Shown here: positions 9,123 to 19,045 of the stretch, one piece after another
Position numbering within the stretch: position 1 is the first letter of the stretch
Layout: each line of letters begins with the position of its first letter
Source of the DNA: Desulfovibrionaceae bacterium
GTDB lineage: Bacteria > Desulfobacterota > Desulfovibrionia > Desulfovibrionales > Desulfovibrionaceae
Direction of reading: 5' to 3'
Assembly (NCBI GenBank): GCA_009773665.1
Contig: WSYE01000015.1
Span: 1-64,000 of the forward strand
DNA: 64,000 bases
The notes under the pieces: generated by a model
What the model was told of the DNA's origin: nothing
What the model saw: the letters and a program-made list of their open reading frames with translations, nothing else
The model's database searches: none
Program-made: the position numbers and the translations under genes

Positions 9123-10574
9123 ATGAAACGTCTTATGCTTTTGGCCTTGCTCGTCAGCTTCGCTCTCGGTGCCGTGGCCGCTCAGGCCGCCACTGAAGTG
9201 AAGATGACCGGTGACGCCCGTATCCACGGAACCTGGTTCCAGAAGCCCAACTACACCGGCTGGACCGGCGACGGCACCCAGACCAGCGACCCCTTCACCA
9301 TCTGGCAGCGCTTCCGCCTGCGCACGGACTTCATCGCCAACGAGAACCTGAAGTTCCGCCTGGGCATCCGCGTCAACAACACCCCCTGGGGCAACGGCAC
9401 CTACCGCGTTGACAACCCGGCCGTGTCCATCGACGTGTATCAGGCTTACCTCCAGTTCAAGTGGCCCAACACCGATGTCGAGTTCACCCTGGGCCGTCAG
9501 CCCTTCACCGTGGCCCACAGCTCCTTCTTCGGCGGCAGCTCCATCGTGCTGGACACCGAAGTGGCTGGCGCCATCGTGAACATCCCCCTGATGAAGGACA
9601 CCGTGTCCCTCGTCGGCGGCTTCATCCGCTTCCTGGACACCAACCGCGACTTCGACCCCACCACCACCCAGGTGCCCGACGAGTTCGACGGTTACTACCT
9701 GAGCCTGCCCATCACCCTGGACGGCTTCTCCGCCACCCCCTGGGGCATGATGGCCGTGGTCGGCCGCAACGCCAACTACGCAGGCACCGCCTCCGGCGGC
9801 GCTGGCTTCTACAACGCCAGCCTGGCCCAGAACCTGATGTCCGCCGGCACCTTCGCCCTGGCCCCCACCACCCTGCGCAACGCGCAGAACCTGTACTGGT
9901 GGGTGGGCGGCGCTTTTGAAGTGACCGCGCTTGACCCCTTCAAGTTCTACGCTGACGCCATCTACGGCGACGGCAACGCCAGCGACCGCGCCAAGAACCG
10001 CCGCGCCGGCTTCTTCTTCGACGTTGCCGCCGAGTACACCGGCCTGGACATGCTCACCCCCCAGGTCGCCTTCTGGTGGTCCACCGGTGAAGACGACTCC
10101 CTGCGCAACGGCTCCGAGCGCATGCCCCAGATTGCTTCGTCCTGGGGTCCCAGCACCTCCTTCCTGTTCGACAACGACCAGGCCTTCATGGCCTCCAACA
10201 TGGGTGTGAACGCCATCGGTTCCTGGGGCTTCTCCGCCTCGCTGAACAAGATGAGCTTCATTGAAGCCCTGACCCACCGCCTGACCTTCACCTTCGTGAA
10301 GGGCAACAACTCCTCCCGTGGTCTGCGCACCGCCAACGCCATCCTGGGCTCCGGCGCCTTCTACCAGATGGGTCGCGACCTGACCACGAACGAGTACGTC
10401 ATGGGCATCAACCTCGACAACACCTACGCCATCTACGAGAACCTGAACGCCCTGGCCAACTTCGGCTGGTCCCACGGCGACTTCGAGCGTTCCGTGTGGG
10501 GACGCCAGATGGTCAATCAGGCCAAGAACGGCGACGCCTTCATGGTCACCGTCGGCCTGCAGTACAAGTTCTAG
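9123..10574 (+). CDS. Outer-membrane porin (Desulfovibrio-type homotrimeric porin family)
   Basis: Signal peptide MKRLMLLALLVSFALGAVAAQAA, aromatic beta-barrel repeats, C-terminal VTVGLQYKF; GAGGAGGAGG RBS. Confidence 0.85.
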   Translation: MKRLMLLALLVSFALGAVAAQAATEVKMTGDARIHGTWFQKPNYTGWTGDGTQTSDPFTIWQRFRLRTDFIANENLKFRLGIRVNNTPWGNGTYRVDNPAVSIDVYQAYLQFKWPNTDVEFTLGRQPFTVAHSSFFGGSSIVLDTEVAGAIVNIPLMKDTVSLVGGFIRFLDTNRDFDPTTTQVPDEFDGYYLSLPITLDGFSATPWGMMAVVGRNANYAGTASGGAGFYNASLAQNLMSAGTFALAPTTLRNAQNLYWWVGGAFEVTALDPFKFYADAIYGDGNASDRAKNRRAGFFFDVAAEYTGLDMLTPQVAFWWSTGEDDSLRNGSERMPQIASSWGPSTSFLFDNDQAFMASNMGVNAIGSWGFSASLNKMSFIEALTHRLTFTFVKGNNSSRGLRTANAILGSGAFYQMGRDLTTNEYVMGINLDNTYAIYENLNALANFGWSHGDFERSVWGRQMVNQAKNGDAFMVTVGLQYKF

Positions 10575-10601
10575 GACTCGTACGCGCACTTAAGCCTCGT
10601 G

Positions 10602-10630
10602 GCGGCCGGGACTTGTCCCGGCCGCTTTTT
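10602..10630 (+). terminator. Rho-independent terminator of the porin gene
   Basis: GCGGCCGGGA-CTTG-TCCCGGCCGC followed by TTTTTTTT. Confidence 0.92.
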
Positions 10631-10696
10631 TTTGCGCCCGCAACCTGGGAAAAGGCGCGCTTGCCACCAGCCTCGGTTTCAGAGTATCGCCCTCGC

Positions 10697-11230
10697 ATGT
10701 CCCCCACTGCCGCATCTCCCACCGTCCGGTTCGCGCTCCTGGCGACCCTTGTGCTCCTGGGTCTGGCGGGTTGCGCCAAACTGAGCGCCTCCCACCTCCA
10801 GCTCAAGCCCTGGCAGGACGGCGGCACCCAGAAAATCTACGCCAAATTCATGCATTTCGAATTTCAGACCCTGCCCCATGACAAGGGCTTCGAGGTGAAG
10901 GGAACGGCCTGGCCCATCAAGGAGAACATCCCGCTCTGGGCCGACACAGTGGAGAACCTCTCCATAAGCGCCTACCTCTGCGACGAGCACGGCAACGTGC
11001 TGACCACAACCACAAAGAACTACCCCACCCAGAAGATCCCGGCGGCCGGATTCCCCGTGGACCTTCCGCTCAAGAACGGAGGCCAGCCCTCCGGCGGCTA
11101 CTTCGTGACCTTCGGCTACAGCACAATGTTCACCGCGTCCAAGCCTCCCACCGCCGGAGGCCAGGGCAGCGGCGGCATCACCGGCAACTACGTCTTCTTC
11201 GCCAACGAGCAGGCCGTCCTCACCAGATAG
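10697..11230 (+). CDS. Putative lipoprotein
   Basis: MSPTAASPTVRFALLATLVLLGLAGCAKLSAS lipobox LAGC. Confidence 0.75.
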   Translation: MSPTAASPTVRFALLATLVLLGLAGCAKLSASHLQLKPWQDGGTQKIYAKFMHFEFQTLPHDKGFEVKGTAWPIKENIPLWADTVENLSISAYLCDEHGNVLTTTTKNYPTQKIPAAGFPVDLPLKNGGQPSGGYFVTFGYSTMFTASKPPTAGGQGSGGITGNYVFFANEQAVLTR

Positions 11231-11358
11231 ACTCAGGCACGGCGGACGCCTTCGTCCGGTCACACTCCCGTCTCCATACGTCACCCAATCATTGGGGCAG
11301 CGTAACACCACGCCGCGCCCCCCGTGCTAGGCCCCTTGAAACACGAGGGGACACGGAC

Positions 11359-11397
11359 ATGTTCGACCGCAGCATATTGAAAAGGGTAGCCCGATGA
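11359..11397 (+). CDS. Candidate leader peptide 1 (MFDRSILKRVAR)
   Basis: ATG preceded by GAGGGG; stop overlaps next ATG as ATGA at 11394-11397. Confidence 0.35.
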   Translation: MFDRSILKRVAR

Positions 11398-11516
11398 ATA
11401 TGGGTACATCTGCCCCCTGCGACGCCTGCCGGGTTCCCCCGTCTCAAGTCGCCACCGGATCGGCCCCCACAGGCCGATTTTTCATTTCCAGACCCAGAGA
11501 GGAGGCCAGGCCATGA
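11394..11516 (+). CDS. Candidate leader peptide 2 (MNMGTSAPCDACRVPPSQVATGSAPTGRFFISRPREEARP)
   Basis: 40 codons; stop overlaps ATG of the PHP-glycosyltransferase gene as ATGA at 11513-11516. Confidence 0.35.
   Translation: MNMGTSAPCDACRVPPSQVATGSAPTGRFFISRPREEARP
11459..11482 (+). terminator. Terminator-like hairpin in the leader of the PHP-glycosyltransferase gene
   Basis: ATCGGCC-CCCACA-GGCCGAT followed by TTTTC, about 30 nt upstream of the ATG. Confidence 0.55.
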
Positions 11517-13912
11517 AGATCGACATCCACGTCCATTCAAAATATTCCACGCGGCCCTCGCAGTGGTTTCTCCAGAAGCTCGGCTGTCCGGAAAGCTTCA
11601 CCGAGCCCAAACGCCTCTACGACATAGCCAGGCAGCGCGGCATGAAACTGGTCACCATCAGCGACCACAACACCATCGACGGCGCGCTGGAAATCGCCCA
11701 CCTGCCGGGGGCCTTCATCAGCGAGGAGATCACCTGCTACTTCCCCGAGGACGGCTGCAAGGCCCACGTGCTGGCCCTTAACATCGACGAGGCCATCCAC
11801 CGCGACATCCAGAAGGTCCGGGAAAACATCTATGAGCTGGTGCCTTACCTGCGGGAAAAGAAGATCACCCACGTGCTGGCCCACCCGCTGTTCGGCGTGA
11901 ACGACAAGCTCACCCCCTGGCACTTCGAGCGCATGCTGCTCCTGTTCTCCAACTTCGAGATGAACGGCACCCGCGACGCCTACCAGAACGACATCCTCAA
12001 GGACATCCTGGCCCGGCTTACCCCGACGGACATCGAGAGGCTGGCCGAGCGCCACGGCATCGAACCTTTCGGGACCACCCCCTGGGTAAAGAGCATCACC
12101 GGAGGCTCCGACGACCACAGCTCCCTGAATATCGCCAGCATGCACACCGTGGTGCAGGGCGTCTCCACCCTTCAGGAGTTCCTCCAGGGCATCGACGCGG
12201 GCTTCTCCAGGCCCGGCGGGCGCACCGCCTCCCCCAAGGCCATGGCCCACAACCTCTACTCCATCGCCTACCAGTTCTATAAGGCCAAGTTCAGCCTGGG
12301 CCGCTATGTGGAGAAGGACGTGTTCCTCACCTTCATGGACCGCTTCCTCTCCGGTGATTCCCAGCGCAAAACCGGCATGATCTTCACGCTGCAATCCCTT
12401 CTGACCTCCGTGAAGCGCCGGTCGCGCAAGCCCGCCTCGGACTCCCTGCCGGACATCCTGCGCCACGAGGCTGAGGCACTGATCCACGAGGACAAGGCCC
12501 TCTACGCCCTGGCCAAGAGCGGCACGCACGGCTGCGGCCCTCTGGAAGACGAGTGGTTCCGCTTTGTCACCCGCGCCTCCAACAAGGTGCTCTCCGGCTT
12601 CGGTGACCGCCTGATGAACCAGCTCAGCGGAGCCAACGTCTTCGACATCTTCAACGGACTGGGCGCGGCAGGGGCGCTTTACACGGTGCTGGCTCCCTAC
12701 TTCGTGGCCTACACCGTGTTCACCAAGGACCGCGTCCTGGCCCGCGAGGCCCACGCCGCGCTGCGCGGAGAGCCCGCCGACAAGCAGATCAAGGTCGGGC
12801 ATTTCACCGACACCTTCCACGATGTGAACGGCGTGGCCCTGACCCTCAAGATGCAGGTGAACATGGCCCACAAACACGGCAAGGAGCTGCGCGTGGTCAC
12901 CTGCGCCTGCGGCGGCGGGGAGGACATGCCGGGCGTCAAGCAGTTCACGCCCATCGGCAGCTGCGAGCTGCCCGAGTATCCTGGCCAGACCTTCCACTAC
13001 CCTCCCTTCCTGGAGATGCTGGAATATGTCTACGAGCAGGGCTTCACCCACCTGCACTCGGCCACGCCCGGCCCCATTGGCCTCGCGGCGCTGGGCATCT
13101 CGCGCATTCTGAAATTGCCCATTTACGGCACCTACCACACCGCCTTCCCGCAGTACGCCAAAGTGCTCACCGGGGACGACGCCATGGAAGAGCTGATGTG
13201 GAAGTACATGCTCTGGTATTACAACCAAATGGACAAAGTGTTCGTCCCCTCGCAGGCCACCGGGGACGAGCTGGCCGCCAGGGGCATATCCCCCGAGAAG
13301 ATCACCCTGTTCACGCGCGGCGTGGACATCGAGCGCTTCACACCGGCCAAGCGAAACGGCGTGCTCAAGCGCTACGGCCTGGAATCCGGCCCGAACCTCC
13401 TCTACGTGGGGCGCATCTCGCGGGAGAAGAACCTGCACCTGCTGACCGAGGCCTTCCTGAACCTGCGCCGGGCGCACCCCGGGGCCAATCTGGTCATCAC
13501 CGGGGACGGCCCGTATGCGACGGAGATGAAGGACAGCCTTGCGGGCAAGGGAGCCGTGTTCACCGGCTACGTCCAGGGCGACGAACTGGCCAGCCTGTAC
13601 GCCTCCTGCGACCTGTTCGTATTCCCCAGCACCACCGACACCTTCGGAAACGTGGTGCTGGAAGCCCAGGCCTCCGGCCTGCCGGTGATCGTCACCGCCC
13701 AGGGGGGGCCGCAGGAAAACGTGGATCATGGCAGTACCGGACTGGTGGTGGAAAGCGCAGACGCAGACGGTCTGGCCTCGGCCATGGAGGAGTTGGTGCG
13801 CGACGAACCGCGCAGGCTGCGCATGAGCCGCGCCGCCCGCGACGCCATGGAGAAGCGCTCCTTCGACCGGGCCTTCATGCAGACCTGGGACCTGTACAAG
13901 TGCGCCTGCTGA
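11513..13912 (+). CDS. PHP-domain / GT4-type glycosyltransferase fusion protein
   Basis: N-terminus MKIDIHVHSKYSTRPS...VTISDHNTIDGA...HVLAHP (PHP); C-terminus GPNLLYVGRISREKNLHLLTEAF...VFPSTTDTFGNVVLEAQASGLPVIVTAQGGPQENV (GT4). Confidence 0.88.
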   Translation: MKIDIHVHSKYSTRPSQWFLQKLGCPESFTEPKRLYDIARQRGMKLVTISDHNTIDGALEIAHLPGAFISEEITCYFPEDGCKAHVLALNIDEAIHRDIQKVRENIYELVPYLREKKITHVLAHPLFGVNDKLTPWHFERMLLLFSNFEMNGTRDAYQNDILKDILARLTPTDIERLAERHGIEPFGTTPWVKSITGGSDDHSSLNIASMHTVVQGVSTLQEFLQGIDAGFSRPGGRTASPKAMAHNLYSIAYQFYKAKFSLGRYVEKDVFLTFMDRFLSGDSQRKTGMIFTLQSLLTSVKRRSRKPASDSLPDILRHEAEALIHEDKALYALAKSGTHGCGPLEDEWFRFVTRASNKVLSGFGDRLMNQLSGANVFDIFNGLGAAGALYTVLAPYFVAYTVFTKDRVLAREAHAALRGEPADKQIKVGHFTDTFHDVNGVALTLKMQVNMAHKHGKELRVVTCACGGGEDMPGVKQFTPIGSCELPEYPGQTFHYPPFLEMLEYVYEQGFTHLHSATPGPIGLAALGISRILKLPIYGTYHTAFPQYAKVLTGDDAMEELMWKYMLWYYNQMDKVFVPSQATGDELAARGISPEKITLFTRGVDIERFTPAKRNGVLKRYGLESGPNLLYVGRISREKNLHLLTEAFLNLRRAHPGANLVITGDGPYATEMKDSLAGKGAVFTGYVQGDELASLYASCDLFVFPSTTDTFGNVVLEAQASGLPVIVTAQGGPQENVDHGSTGLVVESADADGLASAMEELVRDEPRRLRMSRAARDAMEKRSFDRAFMQTWDLYKCAC

Positions 13913-13930
13913 CCCTGCCCGCATAATAGC

Positions 13931-13974
13931 AAAAGTCCCCGGACAGGCTGTGCGCCTGTCCGGGGACTTTTTCA
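13931..13974. terminator. Intrinsic terminator between convergent genes
   Basis: AAAAGTCCCCGGACAGG-CTGTGCG-CCTGTCCGGGGACTTTTT. Confidence 0.9.
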
Positions 13975-13999
13975 CTTTTCGCTGTTCAAGCCTGAGCGT

Positions 14000-16082
14000 T
14001 TAGGCCCGCCGTCCCAGTGCCTTCATAGCACCGCCCGCAGGCAGTGCCCTGGAGGAACTCCCGCCGCCCTGCATACCCTCGATCAGCCCCTGGAGCACCA
14101 CGGCCTGCTGGGCCAGTTGGCTCACGGCCTGGGCCGCCTGGTTCATGGCCTGGGAGGTCTCGGAGGAGATGGTGCTCACCTCTTCGATGGAGCGGTTGAT
14201 CTCCTCGCTGGCAGCTGACTGCTGCTCGGAAGCCGCCGCGATGGAGCGCACCTGGTCGGCAGCCGAATCCACCATGGTGACGATCTGGGCCAGGGCCTCG
14301 CCGGACTTGGTGGCCAGGGCGGTTGCATCCTCGATGGTGCGCACCGCGCGCTCCACGTTGCCGATGTTGGTCCTGGTGCCCTGTTGGATGCCGGAGATGG
14401 CGTCGCCGACCTCCTTGGTGGCGGTCATGGTCTTTTCCGCGAGCTTTCTCACCTCGTCGGCCACCACGGCGAACCCGCGCCCGGCCTCGCCTGCGCGGGC
14501 AGCCTCGATGGCCGCGTTCAGGGCCAGCAGGTTGGTCTGGTCCGCGATGTCCGAGATCACGTTCATGATCTGGCCGATGCCCTCGGCCTGGGTGCCGAGT
14601 GTTCCCATCTCCCGCTTGAGCTCCAGGGCCTGGGTTTCCACATCGTGGATGCCCTTTACCACGTCGCCGACAACCCTGGAGCCTTCCTGGGCTTTGCTCT
14701 TGGCGGTCTCGGAGGATTGGGCGGCCTGGGAGGCGTTGCGCGCCACTTCCAGCACTGTGGCGTTCATCTCTTCCATGGCCGTGGCGGTCTCAGCGACACG
14801 CTGGGCCTGATTCTCCGCTCCACGGCTGGACTGCTCCACCTGCGCGGACAGTTCCTCGGACGCACTGGTGAGCACTTCGGACACCTGCTGGAGTTCCGCC
14901 GCCACCCGGAGCATGCTCTCCATGGCCTCGTCGGTGGCTTTCCACCATGGTGTTCAGGCTGACTGCGAGTTCCCCGATCTCGTCCTTCTGGTCTATGTGC
15001 AGGGTCTTGCTGTAGTCGCCGCCTGCCACGGTCCTGGCGAAATCGACGCCCTGGCGCACCGGGCCGGTGATGGCCCTGGTGATGAGCAGCGCGATGATCA
15101 CGCCCAGAATGATGGCGCATACCAGCCCGGCGATCATCGTCGTTTCGGCGGTCTCGAGGTCTTGGTCGGACTTGTCGGCCAGCTGCCCCACCTGGGCCAT
15201 GCCATCCTGCGCGATCTGCTTGGCGACCTCCGACACTTCCCCAGCAGCGGCCAGACGTTTCTTGGTCAGATCGACCTTGGCCTTGGTATTGGATATCTGC
15301 TTGTCCACCATGGTGCGGTACAGGGCCATGGCGGCCTTGATGTCGTCCAGGGCCTTCTGGTTGACCGGCTGATGGGTGATCGCCCGCATCTTCTGGAGCT
15401 CTGATTCAACTTGTGGGAACTTGGCCTTGGCTGCCTCGTAAAGCTTCAGGTCGTCGCTTACGTCGCCGCTGAGCACCTTGATGCGGATGTCCGCGACACT
15501 TTCCATCAGGTCGGTGAGTAGGCTGAGCTTCTGGTGGCGCTCGAGCATCTCTTCCTTGCTCGCCCCTTTGGCGATCTCGGAGCGCATGCTCTCGTCCTGG
15601 CTTTTCTGATACTGCGCGACAAGTGCGAGGGCGGTGGTGGCGTCCTTGATGCGCTCGCCCCTGTCCTTGGCTTCGCCCTCGAGGAGCGCCTTGGTGTCGT
15701 TGGCCAGCTTCTCGTACTCGGCGAACTTGGTTATCCCGGCGGCCGCTCCGTCACGAAGCTTCACCAGCTGGGGATACTTCTCGGCCAGCCCCTTGGCGTC
15801 GGCCAGAAATTTGCGCACCTCGGCCATTTCTTTGCGGGCTTCCTCGAAAAATGCGTTGTCCGAGGTATACGAGTACCCGCGCATGGCGCTCACAGCCTGA
15901 AGAACGTGACGTTCCAGGTTGTTGGCTATTCCGACTTCGGGAACGTACTCGTTCTTCATGTGCTCGGCGCTCTTCTGAGCGCTGCCCATGTTCACGATGG
16001 CCATGATCCCGAGCACACATGCCAGAATCAGAACGAGCCCGAAGCCGACGCCGATTTTGACGCCGAGACGCATATTCTTCAT
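14000..16082 (-). pseudogene. Methyl-accepting chemotaxis protein, apparently frameshifted near 14940
   Basis: N-terminal ORF 14790-16082 (MKNMRLGVKIGVGFGLVLILACVLGIMAIVNMGSAQ...HAMP...LNTMVESH) and C-terminal ORF 14000-14923 ([18 protein letters not shown]...[50 protein letters not shown]) are adjacent in different frames. Confidence 0.85.
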
Positions 16083-16310
16083 CTTCCATCCCCCTTAAAC
16101 AATTGAGTAAAACGACCAGGCACGCCAGCCCCCGCCCGCATGAATGGTGCTGCCCCTGTGACAAAACTCGAGAACTGTGACCGTAGCCTTCCGAACCAAG
16201 AAAAAAACTGAATATGGAGAATGTAACCTTGAATCACGACTCAACATTTAAAGTCAAGTTATAACATACTAGATTTATGATAATAATGACTGCTCATATG
16301 CTTCTGCCAC

Positions 16311-16370
16311 CTCGTGTGGCGTCCGCAAAGTAAGTCTCTATTAATTTCGAATACAAAAGAGGAATTTGCA
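16311..16370. repeat. Possible degenerate remnant of the 111-bp element
   Basis: CTCGTGTGGCGTCC is identical over 14 nt to the reverse-complemented right end of the 39904 copy, followed by weaker similarity. Confidence 0.35.
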
Positions 16371-16709
16371 AAAAATCTCAGGAGAGGAACACCTCAGCAG
16401 GCCTTGGGCTTCCCCCTAAAAATCATCCATTGTTCCAGCATGTTATTCAATCGCTTCCTCAGTTCGAGTGGCGACTGACCGGTCCACTGATGCACAGTGC
16501 GATCCGCCCGTCGAACAGCGCCTCCGAATCTTCCTGGAAACGGCGTACGGGCGCAAGGACGGGAGGGGCAGGCTGGAGGCAAGGCCAGAGGCGAACAGGC
16601 AACGCCTGTCCTGGTTCACCGGCAAACTCCCCACGTTTCCCTACTTTTCGACTTTACCAATCATAGTAACACGTGCCAATATGTATTAAAGCAAATTCAA
16701 AAAAATACA

Positions 16710-17855
16710 ATGTTGAAAGAAATTCCAGTAAGTCAACTCCAGATCGGCATGTTCGTGGAAGCGCACGGAGACGGCACACTGGCCAACCCTCTCTGCCATC
16801 CACGCGACTACGTCCATTCCCAGGCCCAGATCAACCAGTTCATGGCGCTCGGCGTAATGAAGGTCACCGTCGACACCGCCAAATCCTCGCTTCAGGCTAC
16901 CAAGGCCCAGAATCCCCCCTTCAGCCGCCAGGACCGTGAAGTCGCCCGTAAGGTATACTCTTCCTGCCTGAGCCACGCCATGGACGTGATGCAGAAGGTC
17001 CGCCAGGGATTCACAGTGGACTTCACGCAATCGTACGACGCAGTAGACACTCTGATGACCGGCGTGGAGGAAAACCCGGCCCACATGGTGCTCCTGAGCA
17101 AGCTGCACCACTACGACGACTACACCTTCCGCCACAGTCTGAACGTGTCGCTCCTGGCGCTGATCTTCGGCAAGCATCTGGGCATGGAGCAGCAGGAGCT
17201 GCGCAGGCTGGCCTTCGCAGGGCTCTACCACGACGTGGGCAAGTTCAAGATTCCCCTGGAGATACTGAACAAGCCCGGAAGGCTCTCCGAGCGCGAGTTC
17301 GAAGTGATGAAACACCACAGCATCATCGGCTACGAACTGCTGAAAGGCCATCCGGGCATAAGCGAGGACATCCTGCTAGGCGTGCTGCACCATCACGAGC
17401 GCTCCGACGGCAAGGGCTACCCCAGGCAGCTCACCATGGAGGAGAAGGACCCCTTTTCGCGCATCCTGACTATCGTGGACATCTTCGACGCCCTCACCAG
17501 CGACCGCACCTACAAGAAGGCCTTCACTCCGCACGAATCCATCAAAGCCATGTTCTCCTGGCGCAACGAGAGTTTCCATCCGGGGCTTCTGGAGAAATTC
17601 GTGGAGTGCTTCGGGATCTATCCGCCGGGCTCGTTCGTGCGCCTCACGGACCAGACCTGCGGCGTGGTGGTGGAAGCCCGGCCAGAGAGCCCGGCGCGCC
17701 CCCTGGTGAAGGTGTCCTTCTCCAGGAAGCTCATTCCGCAGCTGCCGATCATGCTGGACCTGTCCGAAACGCCCAGGTCCGCCGATGGCGGCGTGGATAT
17801 CGAAAACTGCCTGGACCCCCGATCCCTGAACATCTCTGTCGAACATTTTATATAG
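16710..17855 (+). CDS. HD-GYP domain protein (probable c-di-GMP phosphodiesterase)
   Basis: HSLNVSLLALIFG...GLYHDVGKFKIP...HHERSDGKGYPRQLT; HD and GYP motifs. Confidence 0.92.
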   Translation: MLKEIPVSQLQIGMFVEAHGDGTLANPLCHPRDYVHSQAQINQFMALGVMKVTVDTAKSSLQATKAQNPPFSRQDREVARKVYSSCLSHAMDVMQKVRQGFTVDFTQSYDAVDTLMTGVEENPAHMVLLSKLHHYDDYTFRHSLNVSLLALIFGKHLGMEQQELRRLAFAGLYHDVGKFKIPLEILNKPGRLSEREFEVMKHHSIIGYELLKGHPGISEDILLGVLHHHERSDGKGYPRQLTMEEKDPFSRILTIVDIFDALTSDRTYKKAFTPHESIKAMFSWRNESFHPGLLEKFVECFGIYPPGSFVRLTDQTCGVVVEARPESPARPLVKVSFSRKLIPQLPIMLDLSETPRSADGGVDIENCLDPRSLNISVEHFI

Positions 17856-17910
17856 ATCCACACAGATTATTGCGAAAAGTTCGTTTCTAACTGGCTGGCG
17901 CTTGCGCAAT

Positions 17911-17946
17911 CACCTCGCCCATGCGATATGTCGCATGGACGAGGTG
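17911..17946. repeat. Intergenic hairpin CACCTCGCCCATGCGA-TATG-TCGCATGGACGAGGTG
   Basis: 16-nt arms with one mismatch, between the HD-GYP gene and the downstream hydrolase gene. Confidence 0.6.
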
Positions 17947-17997
17947 CGGAGCAGAAAAACCCAATACGTTGAACCTATAGCCACAGAGGAGGCCATC

Positions 17998-18945
17998 ATG
18001 CTCTTTGTGACCAACCGGGTTTTCCACGAAGGCCAGCATACCATCCCCGGCAGGTCCGTCACTTTCGACCTGGACGACAACAACGCCTTGCAGTCAATAT
18101 TCTTCTGCTCCCGCAGCGACCCGCCGGGCTTCGATTCCTCCGGCAAACCCGTGTACAAGGAGGCGGATCAGGTCCTGTTCTTCATCCACGGCTACAGCAA
18201 CCTGCCCGAAGAGGACGTCTTCCCACGCGCAAAGCTCCTGGGCAAAGCCTGCGAGGAAGCGGGCCTCAAGATCGAGATAGTCCCCGTCATCTGGCCTTGT
18301 GACAACGACTCAGGCATCATCCAGGACTACTACGATGATCAGGTCGCCGCCGACGCCAGCAGCACCGCCTTTTCCAGGGCGCTCTCCAAGTTCATGGCCT
18401 GGCAGGAGAAGAATGACGACGACGCCCCCTGCCTGAAGCGCATCAACGTGCTGAGCCACTCCATGGGCAACCGGGTGCTGCGCGGGGCGCTGCTGGACTG
18501 GGCCATGTCGCTTTCCGGCAGAATCCCCTTCGTCTTCCGCAATATCTTCATGGCGGCCGCCGACGTGGTGAACGAGACGCTCCAGAAGGACAAGGACGGG
18601 GCTTTCATCTGCCAGAGTTCCCGGAACGTGGTGGTGTATTACGCCTCGGACGACCTGGCCCTGCGCTCCAGCAAGATCGCCAACGTCAGGAACTCCATCG
18701 CCTCCAGGCGTCTGGGGCACACAGGCCCCGAGGACATGGCCGGGGTTCCCGACAACGTGTTCTCCATCGACTGCGACGACGTGAACACCCTCTACGACAT
18801 GCCCAAAGGCCACTCCTACTTCCTCGAGCCAAGCCGCGAACGCGGCGGCGCGGTGTTCCGCCACATCGTGACCTGCCTGCGGACCGGGCGTGTTCCGTCT
18901 GACGCGTCCAGACGCCTCATCATCGAGGACGACTCTTTTCTGTAG
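17998..18945 (+). CDS. Alpha/beta hydrolase, DUF900-like
   Basis: DQVLFFIHGYSN...INVLSHSMGNRVLRGAL nucleophile elbow. Confidence 0.8.
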   Translation: MLFVTNRVFHEGQHTIPGRSVTFDLDDNNALQSIFFCSRSDPPGFDSSGKPVYKEADQVLFFIHGYSNLPEEDVFPRAKLLGKACEEAGLKIEIVPVIWPCDNDSGIIQDYYDDQVAADASSTAFSRALSKFMAWQEKNDDDAPCLKRINVLSHSMGNRVLRGALLDWAMSLSGRIPFVFRNIFMAAADVVNETLQKDKDGAFICQSSRNVVVYYASDDLALRSSKIANVRNSIASRRLGHTGPEDMAGVPDNVFSIDCDDVNTLYDMPKGHSYFLEPSRERGGAVFRHIVTCLRTGRVPSDASRRLIIEDDSFL

Positions 18946-19045
18946 TTGGGAGTTCTCCCGCAAAAATGCAAAGGCCGCCCCCGCGCATTCGCGGAGGCGG
19001 CCTCGTTATTACCGGCATGTGTTTGCGGTGATGCGGGGAATGCGC

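Noticed and set aside
9015-10589. 524-aa minus-strand ORF opposite the porin gene
   Set aside because: Low-complexity G/V/H/A/E-rich translation typical of antisense shadow ORFs in GC-rich DNA; the plus strand is clearly coding.
11537-13975. 812-aa minus-strand ORF opposite the PHP-glycosyltransferase gene
   Set aside because: Shadow ORF with no recognisable family; the sense strand has clear PHP and GT4 motifs.
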